A stretch of DNA of 64,000 nucleotides from Unio delphinus (GCA_029339505.1 JAQISU010000179.1:15128001-15192000); one strand, 5' to 3'; positions 1 through 11,716 are shown, counted from the stretch's first letter. Numbers and translations: made by a program. Notes: generated by a model not told the origin, from the sequence alone.

Positions 1-241
1 GCGTATTTGTAACCGTTGTCATGTGGTAAAAATAATAAATCAGCTTGATGAACTTCATTGGGTCCGGTAACATCAAAATGCGAGAAATTGATTTGTTTAG
101 GACGCGGTAGATAAATTTGCCATATAGCCTGTTTGGATAACCAATTAGCCGCAGTGGCCTTTTTCACTTTTGCGGCGTTGGCGAGTTTATTGATTGCAGC
201 GTTACCCCTCCAGTATCCTTTTGGAGAATAATAGATTCCAT
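1..241 (-). pseudogene. Polinton retroviral-type integrase, N-terminal fragment
   Basis: This is the start of an rve-family (DDE) integrase, which in Polintons inserts the linear DNA into the host genome. The minus strand matches the integrase of copy A (28612-29553) from its start through the first catalytic aspartate context, HQADLLFLP. The rest lies off the left edge. Relative to copy A, 4 bases are missing a few codons after the ATG at 241, so the reading frame is broken near the start. It directly follows the PLA2-like gene on the same strand. Family assignment is firm; the copy is dead. Confidence 0.75.
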
Positions 242-262
242 ATTATTAATTACCCCATATTA

Positions 263-786
263 TTAATTACCAGCGCCCATCATTAATTTACCTTTCATAG
301 CTGATTTTACCAACCACGAAGCCAATTTTTCTTTGAAAGATTTATCAGGAATAGCATTTAACGCATGAATTAATTTCACATCTGCGAGATGCGTGTGTTG
401 CAAATTGCTGCTTTTATATGCAACATCATGAGCATGACACGCCTTATCAATGGCGTTTATTGGTTCTTCACCACGTCGAGGTTGGTTTTGATCATCAAGT
501 CTGATATCTAATCGTGTTCCTGGGCCACAATAGCTATATCCTGAAAGGTGCTTTTCTTCTGGATACTTTGCCCACGGTGTTCCAGGGAGTTTTGCTAACT
601 TGGCTGCGATATCACCTCCTCGTTTTTTTTAAAAACATCTCCGGATTTCAGAGAAACAAATCTAAACTTTTTTATACCACATGTTGCACATCTACCAGTA
701 AGTGCAGATCTGTTATTTTTAGTTGTAATCGTCGTCACATCATTTGTGCTAGTACGCGTTTTACACTTCACACAATATAGATTCAT
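263..786 (-). pseudogene. Zinc-ribbon / phospholipase A2-like Polinton protein
   Basis: From the ATG at 786 the protein opens with a zinc ribbon: YCVKC, then CATCG about 30 residues later. A frameshift near 600 moves into a second frame with a PLA2-like domain like that of parvovirus VP1: the calcium-loop motif YCGPGT, then the catalytic-type ACHAHDVAY, then an AD..L helix. It ends at a double stop (260-265). In viruses this domain is linked to membrane breach during entry; for this element that role is inference. The start is only 5 bp from the divergent ATPase start at 792. Copy A has the same layout at 29561-30067. The frameshift means it is inactive here. Confidence 0.75.
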
Positions 787-791
787 AATTT

Positions 792-1430
792 ATGTATACA
801 GATATGAATATAATTGATTTTTCAGCGACTAAAACAAGAGAACCAGTTAAGCATCATGCAGCACTACCAAACTCTATCCGCGCAATTATAATCGGGCCAT
901 CTGGATCCGGCAAGACGCAATTGTTGCTCAATTTAATAATGAGATGGATGAAGTGGGATAAGTTTTATTTAGTTGCTCCTAGCGTAGATGATCAACGATG
1001 CTATGAAGTGTTAAAGGATTTTAACGAGAATGCATCAGAAATTAAAGGTGAGAACGTCATTGATTTTATAAATGATATTGACGAGGCACCATCAGTGGAT
1101 GATCTTGATGGGAGCATTAACAATTTAGTCGTGTACGACGATGTGATGTTAGACAATCAAAAAAACCCAGCTAGAATATTTTCCCGAGGCAGGCATAAAA
1201 ACACCGACGTGATATATGTCACTCAACGCTACACTCAGATTCCAAAAGTGATCAGAGATAACTGTAATATTCTTGCTGTATTCAACGGCATTGATACACA
1301 TACGCTACGAAATATTTGGCAGACATGGTGTTCCGATATGGACTTCAATCAATTTAGAATTTTTTTTAGTCATGCTCAGTCGGTCGCGCATGGATTTATA
1401 ACAATAAATTTACATGATCCTCGAACATGA
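792..1430 (+). CDS. Polinton FtsK/HerA-type genome-packaging ATPase (A32-like)
   Basis: This is the DNA-packaging ATPase of Polintons and related viruses, thought to pump the genome into capsids. The 212-residue ORF has an intact Walker A, GPSGSGKT (residues 35-42), and a Walker B, LVVYDDVM (residues 112-119). A TQRY sequence follows, like the sensor region of the family. The stop at 1428-1430 looks premature: the same frame continues to 1463 (ending IGLDEIFD), matching the tail of copy A. It is the best preserved gene of this copy, lacking only about 11 C-terminal residues. An alternative start is the ATG at 804. Its upstream neighbour is divergent, so both probably shared one short promoter. 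Confidence 0.88.
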   Translation: MYTDMNIIDFSATKTREPVKHHAALPNSIRAIIIGPSGSGKTQLLLNLIMRWMKWDKFYLVAPSVDDQRCYEVLKDFNENASEIKGENVIDFINDIDEAPSVDDLDGSINNLVVYDDVMLDNQKNPARIFSRGRHKNTDVIYVTQRYTQIPKVIRDNCNILAVFNGIDTHTLRNIWQTWCSDMDFNQFRIFFSHAQSVAHGFITINLHDPRT

Positions 1431-1459
1431 TATCGTATCGGACTTGATGAAATATTCGA

Positions 1460-1600
1460 TTAACCTGTAGCAGCAGGGGGAGCGATGACAACACCGCTGC
1501 GATGTTTTATGGTTAAGCAACGAAAACGCGAATAGAGTATCACCAATGCACCCATTGCTTGTTTTATTATAATTGAAAGTACATCCATGTTGTAGTTCAT
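1460..1600 (-). CDS. Small 46-codon ORF with a hydrophobic segment (hypothetical)
   Basis: The ORF runs from ATG 1600 to TAA 1460, convergent with the ATPase and overlapping the ATPase frame's final stop by 3 bp. The product starts MNYNMDVLSIII, has a hydrophobic stretch at about residues 8-23, then basic residues and a proline/alanine-rich tail. This suggests a single-pass membrane peptide. I do not recognise it. Copy A has no equivalent, because its terminal repeat follows the ATPase almost at once. It could be a real small Polinton gene or a chance ORF. Confidence 0.35.
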   Translation of the reverse strand: MNYNMDVLSIIIKQAMGALVILYSRFRCLTIKHRSGVVIAPPAATG

Positions 1601-1603
1601 TTT

Positions 1604-2580
1604 ATTACCTGTAGTTACGAACGTAACTTAAATAAAGTCTCAATGACACAATCCATATATAAGTAGATTCGGAGTATAAGACGAAGTCCTGACTTTCAGG
1701 TCAAAAAGTATCAACTTACAGGCTGGAAAATATGGTACCTAATTAATTAAAATCTAAATGCACAGTCACTCCAGAGTTATAAGACCTAGGTATATAGAAT
1801 TAATTATATATAATTACAAATGTATATCAAATAGAATAGAAAATGTTATCTTTAGATTCTACAAGAGAATGGTTGATACTATATATCAACATGATTTAAT
1901 AAATATGAATAAATAACATTATGATACAAGTTAGATAATTTGTATTTCTCCTATATGGATTTCAATCTGGGTCTACGGGTAAATAGCACCTATTACCTTT
2001 AATGCATGCACCAACCCCTATACCATCCTGACTATGCGCATATCACCAAATGACAATATATAAGTCTAGAAAGTTGGTGGTATGAGCATTCATGTGTAAC
2101 AGACACATCCGATAATCCTGCAAGTCGACTTAGCAATTCTCATCTAAGTACAGTCATTCTGGATTCCTAAGACAGAAAATATAGAAAATTACCTGGGTTA
2201 TAATCTCCAGTCAGTCAGGACAATTCCTATATGTAGCAGCTACTCTGTAATTTCACGCTTAATGTTTCAAAATGAACATTAACTGCTAAATGAAAATATC
2301 TCAACACCACACACCTTAGAACTAATCAAATTTCACAAATGTCACAAATTTCATCCTGCATAACTTTGTTACTGGCTGTCACAAATTTTATCCTGCATAA
2401 CTTGTAGACTTGGACTATGGTCCTTGTCAAGCTGAATCCATTTCAATGATTTGTCAGCAATAAAAATTAAAAAATAGGGTTGGACAGGTTAAAGTAAAAA
2501 TGGGTATCATGCAGTTTTTGTGGGACATTCTTGTTTGCCTAAGCATTCCGGATTCCTGTTGGCTCCCAGATTATTCTCAC
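1604..2580. other. Intron (after exon 5), no gene seen
   Basis: This is AT-rich non-coding sequence downstream of exon 5 in gene direction. A short imperfect duplication, sharing a CACAAATT..ATCCTGCATAACTT core, lies at about 2340-2405. No ORF with family similarity was found. Confidence 0.5.
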
Positions 2581-2715
2581 CTCATCTCCAAACCTAGCCC
2601 TGACAGTCCAGATTCCTTTGGCTGCAAGACTGTCCAAAATCATCTCATCTCTGATGAATTTCATATCATGGCCAATCTGGTAATATTTTTTTGACATTGC
2701 CACCTCACGTGGATC
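2581..2715 (-). CDS. Thioester/C3/A2M-family protein, exon 5 (end of MG2)
   Basis: The 135-bp exon is 45 codons in phase 0 at both ends. The acceptor reads ttttcag/GATCCACG and the donor GATGAG/gtgaga. It encodes DPREVAMSKK at the start and AAKGIWTVRARFGDE at the end. These match the family pattern in the second macroglobulin domain, where a (D/N)P.G strand is followed by a G.W.(I/V).A.(Y/F) strand. It joins in frame to exon 4, whose product ends NVTVEII. Exon 5 is the last recognisable exon before the left edge, so most of the protein, including any thioester motif, lies outside the window. Confidence 0.85.
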
Positions 2716-3134
2716 CTGAAAAAGGCACATTCATTTTAACATATGTGAAACTAGTGCCAAGGGTTTATTTACAAGTTGCCTTTATGAGAAACTGCTGCCT
2801 GAAAACAGATTAAATAATTAAATTGTACTGATTTATGTAAGAATGGGACTAAAGACACTAGGTCAATAATAGCAAAATGTAGATTTTAAACTTGACAAAA
2901 CTTCAGATTATTAAACTTGCTTTCTCTGCAATGTGTAAAGTGTAACCTAATTCAGTTTCAGTCTGGTGCTCTTTGGCCGGAGATAAACTCTATAGTATAC
3001 TAAGCCACTGAACACTGTAAGAGAACCAAATATGTGAAAGAAATATGCATAAAACTTATGAAATGCACTCTTCCATATGTCTTATTAACTTGATGTCGCA
3101 AAACCAGTAAATCAAGTTAAGATATAATACATTA

Positions 3135-4939
3135 CCGTATATACCCGCATATAAGCCCGTTCGCGTATAAGCCGACCTCGCCAAACTGAATCGGCAAAAC
3201 TGTTGTAAAGTGCATGACCCGCATATAAGCCGACCCATAATTTCTAGACTACCAGTACATCACAAGATGCACAATGTGAGTTCTGAATACATTTATTTAG
3301 GCAAATCATATTATTAATAAAATGAAAGTAAGAAAGCTAATGTATACGTTGAAATAAAAAAACAATTCTAAAGTGTTAAGTCTTAAATGGAAATTTAATT
3401 AATCCTCATTCTAAAACATGAATTATAAAAGTTCAATCACTTTTAGAATCCTTCAAAATCGGGCTCTGTATCAGACTCGCCAAACAGTAAACGAAACTCG
3501 GCTTCTGTTACGGGCATGCTTTCATCATATACGTCGTCATTGTCATCATGGTCATCCGATAGTCCGGTTCATAAAACGAGAGCACCAGCCAGCTGATACA
3601 ACAAATTTTGAATCTGCCAACTTATATTTATAATTTTTCGCCATCTGCATAGCACATAGACAAATTGCCGCCATTCCCGTACTTGCTTTTCATTCACAAA
3701 AATTTACATGGTGCAGCACAGTTGTTATTTGCTTCTGCATATTCAGTAACGTCAAATTTGAATGCTTCATTATAAACAGAACGCTTTCTTTTACGTCCTA
3801 TACTATTCATTTTATCTGATTGAATTGAATATAACTTCTAGAGAGATTAAACTGAAATAATTTCTTATAGTGGTAGTGTACTATTTATATATCTTATCCT
3901 GTAATTATTTATTTGTGTGTGTTTTCTTTTAAACTACTGGTAGTATGATTCAATTGATCAAAATATGATTGGTTTCATCATGGACATTATTCAGGTATTG
4001 TGACATTTTATAACTTTGAGCAGAAACCATGTCCACTACCATATCTCAGTAAACCATACATGAGAAGTCATTGGCATTGTGCAACAAACCAAACCTATTA
4101 TCCCCGAGGCATTTACCACAGATTAAGCATATGGTTGCTATTGTACAACACTCTACCGCTAACAAACCACTTTGCTTTACAAACAACTAATCAACAGTAG
4201 TATATAAACTGTGGCTGCCTATTACATCTAAAACAACTATCAAAGAAATCCAACAAATTATATTGTTTTACAATTATTCATGCTGACTCGTATATTGCAA
4301 TGTTATTTATCCTTCCTAAGTGTGCGTGCAACAAAACCCAATGGAGCCTCTCGCTATTGTTCCTTTAAGACTATCGTACATGTATTTCTACTCTCGATCA
4401 AAATGTTTGTCATATATACCTTCAGTATCGTAATTATTTTATTTTCTTACGTAGATTCTTTTCATATTTATACTGAAATAAGCTAGCGTGCATTTCTACG
4501 AAGCCGTAGAGTTTAATGATTACTGATTAGCTGAGGGTTAAATACTTGACTAGAAATTACTAATATGGCAGTTCTTTTGGAAAATACACGTATTTCCGTG
4601 GTTCAAATAACACATATGGCTGTATTTTCTGGTGGATGGACATCAGTCAAATAGAGGTAAAGTACGTTAAAACATGTTTTTCATTCATTATCCTACCGCT
4701 TGAGTTAGAAAAAAAATATTTGTTTTACTTCACGACAGGACAAATCTTATCAGCCATGTGGTATCATTAGGCATGTGAACTCATATTAGGCGATCGACGG
4801 AAACAATAAATACTAAATATCGAGGAAGTAAGCAGTATACATTTCATACTTGAACCTTAACCCGCAGATAAGCTGACCCCCCTTCTTCCAGGCTTTATTT
4901 TTTTCCTAAATTACTTGGCTTATACACGAGTATATACGG
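3135..4939 (-). mobile_element. pogo/Tigger-like DNA transposon, internally deleted
   Basis: The ends are inverted repeats: CCGTATATACCCGCATATAAG on the left, and on the right the reverse of GGCTTATACACGAGTATATACGG. Both are bordered by TA (3133-3134 and 4940-4941), the target duplication of the Tc1/mariner/pogo superfamily. Inside on the minus strand are an N-terminal helix-turn-helix remnant and an acidic C-terminus, with no DDE catalytic core. At about 1.8 kb it is a decayed copy in intron 5-4 space (intron 4) of the host gene. A second TIR-like motif copy sits just inside each end. Confidence 0.75.
3443..3810 (-). pseudogene. Remnant of pogo-like transposase (N-terminal HTH and acidic tail)
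   Basis: From the ATG at 3810 the product starts MNSIGRKRKRSVYNEAFKFD and continues VTEYAEANNN. This is the pattern of the psq/CENPB-type helix-turn-helix opening of pogo-like transposases. Frameshifts follow, then an acidic end, MPVTEAEFRLLFGESDTEPD, stopping at 3443-3445. The DDE catalytic domain is missing, so it cannot be active. It lies between the TIRs at 3135 and 4939. Confidence 0.6.
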
Positions 4940-4954
4940 TATATATTTTGCCTT

Positions 4955-5233
4955 GGAAGTGGGAGGTCATGGTTTCAGACCCCGGCCAAGTCATACCAAA
5001 GACTTACAAAAATGGTAGTAACTGCTGCCTCGCTTCAGCATTAAAAAGTTAGTGTAAGGAGTGGTTGGCCTGGTGTCTGGATAATGTGACTGGGTGGGAC
5101 ATCATGCTACATGTCTGCAGTATGACGTCCCAGTGCAAGATATCACTTTAAACTGCCACACTGCAGACATCATAGCAATATGACTGAAAAAGTGTTAAAG
5201 CTGCATTAAAAATCCTAATCACACACACACAAA
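4955..5233 (+). mobile_element. tRNA-derived SINE, family 1 (5'-worn copy)
   Basis: This is the same family as the full copy at 59161-59471. It has the B-box part (GGTTTCAGACCCCGG), the conserved linker TCATACCAAAGACTTACA, the central hairpin-like part GACTGGGTGGGACATCATGC and a tail ending TTAAAAATCCTAATCACACA. The A-box end is degraded. It abuts the right side of the pogo-like element. Confidence 0.8.
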
Positions 5234-6889
5234 TATATTTCTTTCCTTTTTGGTAAAAAAAAATACATTTGGTTGAGACATTAATTTCCAAACTGTTAAA
5301 ATAAAATATATATTATACATTTCTTTGTATTGCCAAGTGTTTAGAAACACTGGTTGCTAAATTGCAGTATTGTGGCAGAAGCTAATGGATTATTATAAAC
5401 TATTTTACTTAATAATTGTTTATTTCCACTCCAAAATATACACTAAAATGTTGATCCTGTATTGAATTAGCGTCATCTTAAATTTTGTTGCTTGGCACCC
5501 AACCTCCCTGAAAGCTATTATGTACTAAATGCTGTGCAAATGATTAAACCTAACATCCCAACCTTATTGAACTTATGAAAGCTGGTGTTCCCAATTAGTT
5601 ATCAGACTTCTCATCAGTTAAGGTACTCGAGCAAATTATTTCTCAAAACTTCATATATTTTGAAGATTGCTAATAACTTTAATACATGTTTACTGATTCA
5701 AGTGTCACTAATAATTTCCATTTTTTTCTTGTGCTCACAAATTTTTCAGTTTATTCTAAAATCTCTATAGTTTATTTCTGCTTACTTTACCTGCAACTTA
5801 GTGACCTATAAGATGAAAGAAGCATACTGGTATCTCTTTCAGGCCTGGTTCAGTATTGGGCACAAGTCAGAAGAGTTAAAATAACAATGATGTTCCAATG
5901 AAGTAGTCAGGTGGTGATACAAAGATCTCATCATGATATCTGTCCAATTTACTTCAATAATGTGACAAAGATGTCTTTGCACCACCACAATAGGCTACAG
6001 TATCTCAAGACATTACATAAGACTTAGTCAGAGTGACCAACACCACTGTTCAAAAGTCCAACCTCCATGGAAATATTATTCGCCTTCTTGGTAGGGAACT
6101 AATTTTAATTATGTACTACTTGCCAGCTATCCTCTGATTTGTAATATGTGGTCTAAATTGCAAACAACAATAGCCCCTATTGATGCTTCAGTTAACTGCT
6201 GTCATTCAGAAAATACTCTTCCTTTCACATAAACTAAGATTGAAATGACATCAGAGCAGGAAAAAGGAGGAAACTGGCACTAATTACTATTAAATATTAC
6301 ATACATGTACTTAAATTTAGTTTACACTCACTCGTCCAAAAGAAAACTTGCTTTAATATGCAAACTGCTACTGTATATGGGCCTCAACCATATCAAGCTC
6401 AACCAAACAGATGCAAGATCGCCACATTAATTTGCCTGGATCTCACTCATTATATACCCATCAAAGACCTCCATGACATAAACCCATATTTTAATTTTGA
6501 CCACAATTAAATTGTAAATATGGCTTCCTGATTGGGTAGCAAATTCAGCCAACCCTATGCAAGATCTACCTAATCAGTACATGTGTATTTCATTTATTAT
6601 TTAACTCATCTGAGATGATAATTTTGTCAACATATTTTACAAATTTTATCAAAATCAGATCAGTAATATTATCTCCATAGTGTTAAAAAGGTTAACCAAT
6701 TACCCAGTAATCACCTTCCTGTTTAATATGCATGGATCTCACTTATTATCAACTATTCCAATGTTCTGATAATATCAGTACATATTTAAGTTTGACTGAA
6801 ATCAAACTGGAAATATGAATTTTAAAGTGCTACTATGCAATTGTTGATGGGCAGACAAAAAACACACATATCATGACATATGATGGATG
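5234..6889. other. Intron 4, no gene seen
   Basis: AT-rich sequence with no ORF of recognisable family on either strand. I saw no clear repeat beyond the SINE tail at its left edge. Confidence 0.5.
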
Positions 6890-6897
6890 CTGGCTAC

Positions 6898-7064
6898 CAG
6901 TCCCGGATTACCCATTAGGCAGAGTAGGCAACTGCCTATGGGCCCCGCGACTTTTATGGGCCCCATTAGGGGCCCCCAGGGGTCCCCATTAGACCGTGAC
7001 CGTGGGTCTGGGGCCCCAAAAGTTTGACTGCCTATGGGCCTCCACGGTGCTTAATCCGGCGCTG
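6898..7064. mobile_element. hAT-type MITE with perfect 8-bp target duplication
   Basis: The 167-bp element starts CAGTCCCGGATTA and ends TAATCCGGCGCTG, an imperfect terminal inverted repeat. It is flanked on both sides by the identical 8 bp CTGGCTAC (6890-6897 and 7065-7072). The inside is GC-rich with repeated GGGCCCC blocks and has no coding capacity. The 8-bp duplication and CAG..CTG ends fit a non-autonomous hAT element. Confidence 0.85.
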
Positions 7065-7072
7065 CTGGCTAC

Positions 7073-9050
7073 GATAACCTTACCTGATGTTTTGTGTATG
7101 TACCTTTAAACGAATCTGATTAATATCCTGGATAATATTAACTGGTTGTCAGATTTTAAGACTGTGCGGTTGGTTTAACCTGAAAGTAGTAGAATAACAT
7201 TCCGCATTTCTTGATTGTTGATATCAAGAGAAGAATCTTTCTGAAGACACCTGCACTGCAGATGGGCCAAAGTCTCTGCCATAATGCCCACTTGAAGGCA
7301 CCAAAATGCTGATGGGTAACAGAGAAGGAGCTGAAATATCTAAGAATAAGTAGCCAAATGGACGTTGAATTTACAGCAGAGAGCAGATGCCAAGGTGTAA
7401 ACTGGGAGACAGACCAATGTAGTGACAACCAAGTCAGGAAGCAATGGCTGAACCAACCTAGACTGTGCCCAAAAAAATCTCTGAAAGAAGAGTAAGATAA
7501 TAACCTCCAATGACCCCAAAGGTTTGAGAAGCAGATCTTGGGGAAGCATGTTGGGTTGGATGAAGAAGGCAGGTTCAAAGATTGCACTGTGACAGATTCA
7601 TCTGTAGATCTGTCTTTGTGCAAAATAACTTATTGTTCATCATCCTCTTTTTGGTCTCAGTACACAACAGGACTATTCCATCTCATTGACCTTCTGTGAG
7701 AAGGAAGAAGACATGACTACCTCAGTGATCCAATATCAACAGATACATGAATTGGCATTTCTTTCTCATCACCAGCAATGTCATGTTATGGCTCCACTCC
7801 CATTACCTTGATAACAATGTCTGAGCATCAGATTATATCTAGGGCATGCCTGTACTGTCAATCCAGGTAGCCACAGAAAGTGATCAATGGTGGCCTTGCT
7901 GGAAAAGGAAATATATCTGACTCACACAGACTGTAAGGTGCAGAGCCTCTATGCTCTGTAAGGGCTGAATTAAAAACATATAAAACAGATCCCATCCCTC
8001 AACCATTGAACAATATCATCTTAGGAAATGAACGGAAATTAACAAAACATAGAATATTAAGTCAATAATCAAAACTCAATAACTAGTTCAAATGCCAATA
8101 TGTGATAGCCTGTGTACTTTGATCAGGGCTCACCACCCAGCACTCCGTGTTTGGGGACCAACACTCACTACTATGTAATTAGTTACTCAAAACCAATAAT
8201 AAAATATTGGCACCACTGCACCACATTGTGTATCATAGCCCTGTGTCAAGTTTACCACTCCCTCGATTGAACTTGAACATTTTCATCATCATTTTTAAAT
8301 TATCAACTTTTAAAAAGAAGTCATCAAAAACAAATTAAATAATTTTTAAGTGAAATTTGTGTTATAATTCTATTTTGTAGTTCCTCTTAAGTGTAATCAT
8401 AAATGCAATGTGTATTTAAACATAAAACATGTCAATCTACTGTAATAGTTATGTACACAAGCATTTCACTGGGAACCCAGTTAAGTGCTGACCGTGTTTT
8501 GATAACTGACTTCTAGAAGTATTTATTGTATTATTGCAATGAATCATCACAATAATTACGTCTTTTGACTCAAATAAAGGAGGTGGAATAAAAGAAATAT
8601 TAAAAGGCACGCAAATTCAATATACTTAGAATCTAGCTGCCCCAGTCATATGTGTGATGAACTCACTTCAATTGATCAATCAAACACTTACAAATGTTAT
8701 TTTTGTATGTAATATAAACTACCTTAAATTAACCGAGTCATTCATAACTGTGATCAAAGATAGCAAGGCAACCAAATGAAATGAATAAAGAGCATGGTTT
8801 CACAGATACTGACCATTGTGGGCAAGCGAGTTCCAGAGAATTCCTACCTGACACTGATTCCCAAGGATAATAAGAACTTTCACTATTACGTCCAATAAAA
8901 TCACAACATCAGTATTATACTAATTGAACAATACAAAAATTGAGTTTCAACGTTGACGATTGTCTCACGAAGTAAATGTCAGTTTTAAAAAAAAGGAATC
9001 TTGTTTGGACGTGTATCAACAGTTGGTCTAATTCCCTGCTACATTGCCTC
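7073..9050. other. Intron 4, no gene seen
   Basis: A 155-codon minus-strand ORF at 7156-7623 has no recognisable domain, and a shorter ORF overlaps it in another frame, so it looks fortuitous. The rest is AT-rich with nothing recognised. Confidence 0.45.
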
Positions 9051-9051
9051 C

Positions 9052-11716
9052 GACTTGTCAGTAAACTATTTAATACCACTTTGGGAACTAGACTAATCAA
9101 TAAAAACAAAACTGTCTTGTCAGTAAACTATTTAATACCACTCTGGGAACATCACTAATCAATAAAAACAAAACTGTCTTGTCAGTAAACTATTTAATAC
9201 CACTTTGGTAACTAGACTAATCAACAAAACAAAACTGACTTGTAGGTAAACTATTTAATACCACTCTGGGAACTAGACTAATCAGAAAAAACAAAACTGT
9301 CTTGTCAGTAAACTATTTAATACCACTCTGGGAACGAGACTAATCAATAAAACCAAAACTGTCTTGTCAGTAAACTATTTAATACCACTCTGGGAACTAG
9401 ACTAATCAATATAAACAAAACCGTCTTGTCAGTAAACTATTTAATACCACTCTGGGAACATCACTAATCAATAAAAACAAAACTGTCTTGTCAGTAAACT
9501 ATTTAATACCACTTTGGTAACTAGACTAATCAACAAAACAAAACTGACTTGTCAGTAAACTATTTAATACCACTCTGGGAACTAGACTAATCAATAAAAA
9601 CAAAACTGTCTTGTCAGTAAACTATTTAATACCACTCTGGGAACATCACTAATCAATAAAAACAAAACTGTCTTGTCAGTAAATTATTTAATACCACTCT
9701 TGGAACTAGACTAATCAATAAAAACAAAACTGTCTTGTCAGTAAACTATTTAATACAACTTTGGTAACTAGACCAATCAACAAAACAAAACTGACTTGTC
9801 AGTAAACTATTTAATACCACTCTGGGAACTAGACTAATCAATAAAAACAAAACTGTCTTGTCAGTAAACTACTTAATACCACTTTGGTAACTAGACTGAG
9901 AACTAGACTAATCAATAAAAACAAAACTGACTTGTCAGTAAACTATTTAATACCACTCTGGGAATTAGACTAATCAATAAAAACAAAACTGACTTGTCAG
10001 TAAACTATTTAATACCACTCTGGAAACTAGACTAATCAATAAAAACAAAATTGACTTGTCAGTAAACTATTTAATACCACTCTGGGAACTAGACTAATCA
10101 ATAAAAACAAAACTGTCTTGACAGTAAACTATTTAATACCACTCTGGAAACTAGACTAATCAATAAAAACAAAACTGACTTGTCAGTAAACTATTTAATA
10201 CCACTCTGGGAATTAGACTAATCAATAAAAGCAAAACTGACTTGTCAGTAAACTATTTAATACCACTCTGGGAACTAGACTAATGAATAAAAACAAAACT
10301 GTCTTGTCAGTAAACTATTTAATACCACTCTGGGAACTAGACTAATCAACAAAACAAAACTGACTTGTCGGTAAACTATTTAATACCACTCTGGGAACTA
10401 GACTAATCAATAAAAACAAAACTGTCTTGTCAGTAAACTATTTAATACCACTCTGGGAACTAGACTAATCAATAAAAACAAAACTGTTTTGTCAGTAAAC
10501 TATTTAATACCACTCTGGAAACTAGACTAATCAATAAAAACAAAACTGACTTGTCACTAAACTATTTAATACCACTCTGGGAACTAGACTAATCAATAAA
10601 AACAAAACTGTCTTGTCAGTAAACTATTTAATATCACTCTAGGAACTAGACTAATCAATAAAAACAAAACTGACTTGTCAGTAAACTATTTAATACCACT
10701 CTGGGAACTAGACTAACGAATAAAAACAAAACTGTCTTGTCAGTAAACTATTTAATACCACTCTGGGAACTAGACTAATCAACAAAACAAAACTGACTTG
10801 TCGGTAATCTATTTAATACCACTCTGGGAACTAGACTAATCAATAAAAACAAAACTGTCTTGTCAGTAAACTATTTAATACCACTCTGGGAACTAAACTA
10901 ATCAATAAAAACAAAACTGTCTTGTCAGTAAACTATTTAATACCACTCTGGGAACTAGACTAATTAATAAAAACAAAACTGACTTGTCACTAAACTATTT
11001 AATACCACTCTGGGAACTAGACTAATCAATAAAAACAAAACTGTCTTGTCAGTAAACTATTTAATATCACTCTAGGAACTAGACTAATCAATAAAAACAA
11101 AACTGACTTGTCAGTAAACTATTTAATACCACTCTGGGAACTAGACTAATCAATAAAAACAAAACTGTCTTGTCAGTAAACTATTTAATACCACTCTTGG
11201 AACTAGACTAATCAATAAAAACAAAACTGACTTGTCAGTAAACTATTTAATACCACTCTTTGAACTAGATTAATCAATAAAAACAAAACTGTCTTGTCAG
11301 TAAACTATTTAATATCACTCTGGGAACTAGACTAATCAATAAAAACAAAACTGACTTGTCAGTAAACTATTTAATACCACTCTGGGAACTAGACTAATCA
11401 ATAAAAACAACACTGTCTTTTCAGTAAACTATTTAATACCACTCTGGGAACTAGACTAATCAATAAAAACAAAACTGACTTGTCAGTAAACTATTTAATA
11501 CCACTCTGGGAACTAGACTAATCAATAAAAATAAAACTGACTTGTCAGTAAACTATTTAATACCACTCTGGGAACTAGACTAATCAAGAAAAACAAAACT
11601 TTCTTGTCAGTAAACTATTTAATACCACTCTGGGAACTAGACTAATCAATAAAAACAAAACTGACTTGTCTGTAAACTATTTAATACCACTCTGGAAACT
11701 AGACTAATCAATAAAA
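9052..11716. repeat. 62-bp minisatellite, about 43 copies
   Basis: The unit contains TTGTCAGTAAACTATTTAA, then TACCACTCTGGGAACTAGAC, then TAATCAATAAAAACAAAACT. Adjacent units start 62 bp apart, for example at 9121 and 9183. Variants include a 60-bp unit with AATCAACAAAACAAAACTGA and units with GAACATCACTAATC. Diagnostic variants recur 433 bp apart (10281/10714, 10551/10984, 10631/11064), so part of the array was copied as a seven-unit block. It lies in intron 4 and is not coding. Confidence 0.95.

Larger units (their letters stand above)
1..1600. mobile_element. Polinton (Maverick) copy 0, right-hand part
   Basis: This is the right end of a Polinton, cut by the window edge. Reading rightward it has an integrase start (minus), a zinc-ribbon/PLA2-like gene (minus), a packaging ATPase (plus) and a small minus-strand ORF. 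The order matches the right part of copy A at 28612-30713, and the copies are clearly homologous at DNA level. Unlike copy A, no terminal inverted repeat is seen after the ATPase: the repeat found at 30737-30890 is absent from 1464-2300. The right border is therefore placed only roughly, just past the 46-codon ORF. It lies beyond exon 5 of the thioester-protein gene, in the following intron. Confidence 0.8.

Noticed and set aside
7156..7623. 155-codon minus-strand ORF as a gene
   Set aside because: No domain, a second ORF overlaps it in another frame, and composition is like the surrounding intron.
9052..11716. Possible CRISPR-like array of regular units
   Set aside because: Units are directly adjacent, with no unique spacers, and the setting is an animal intron. 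It is a minisatellite.
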